From an uncultured Lachnospiraceae bacterium (GTDB lineage Bacteria > Bacillota > Clostridia > Lachnospirales > Lachnospiraceae): a stretch of DNA of 5,215 nucleotides. A model generated the notes under the pieces. That model ran no database searches. It had not been told where the DNA came from and saw only the letters and a program-made list of their open reading frames with translations. A program made the translations under genes and the position numbers. Of the stretch, positions 5,211-5,215 are shown in pieces. The stretch is taken from the NCBI GenBank assembly GCA_946633495.1, contig CAMPAX010000169.1, positions 1-5,215 of the forward strand, in the 5' to 3' direction. Positions within the stretch are counted from its first letter, which is position 1; each line of letters starts with the position of its first letter.

Positions 5211-5215
5211 TGAGA

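Noticed and set aside
5028..5213. 61-codon + strand open frame starting at TTG after divIVA
   Set aside because: It has a non-ATG start and no ribosome binding site. It runs through three inverted repeats and its translation resembles no family. A short hydrophobic patch alone is not enough.

Overview
The window looks like chromosomal core DNA from a low-to-mid GC Gram-positive anaerobe of the Clostridia, most likely Lachnospiraceae. This is an inference from three things: the clostridial flavour of the proteins (a DivIVA with an FKTGIGY N-terminus, a SepF, and a membrane-anchored S11 carboxypeptidase), the gene order, and the strong AGG-type ribosome binding sites. No mobile element, CRISPR array, tRNA or rRNA was seen.

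All six genes lie on the + strand with gaps of 18-67 nt, so they look like one operon or two overlapping transcription units. In order they are: the 3' end of a methylglyoxal-synthase-like gene (1-263); a membrane-anchored D-alanyl-D-alanine carboxypeptidase (282-1271); a HlyD/membrane-fusion-like protein with one membrane segment (1335-2786); a YggS/YlmE-type PLP protein (2843-3550); SepF (3605-4258); and DivIVA (4326-5021). The last 194 nt (5022-5215) hold no convincing gene but contain three separate inverted repeats. The sequence runs out before the next gene starts.

The common theme is envelope growth and division. The carboxypeptidase trims peptidoglycan stem peptides, SepF tethers FtsZ to the membrane, and DivIVA marks curved membrane at septa and poles. 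YggS balances the B6 cofactor pool and is a classic neighbour of sepF. The HlyD-like protein has no visible transport partner, so its role in this cluster is open. A near-consensus sigma-A type promoter inside the 3' end of yggS could give sepF-divIVA its own transcription.

The most notable observations are these. The methylglyoxal-synthase-like protein appears to have lost two active-site residues (equivalents of E. coli Asp71 and His98) while keeping the fold motifs. The ylmG and ylmH genes that separate sepF and divIVA in Bacillus are absent. A perfect 10+10 inverted repeat lies inside divIVA. The region after divIVA is structured and non-coding, and I could not assign it to a known RNA class.
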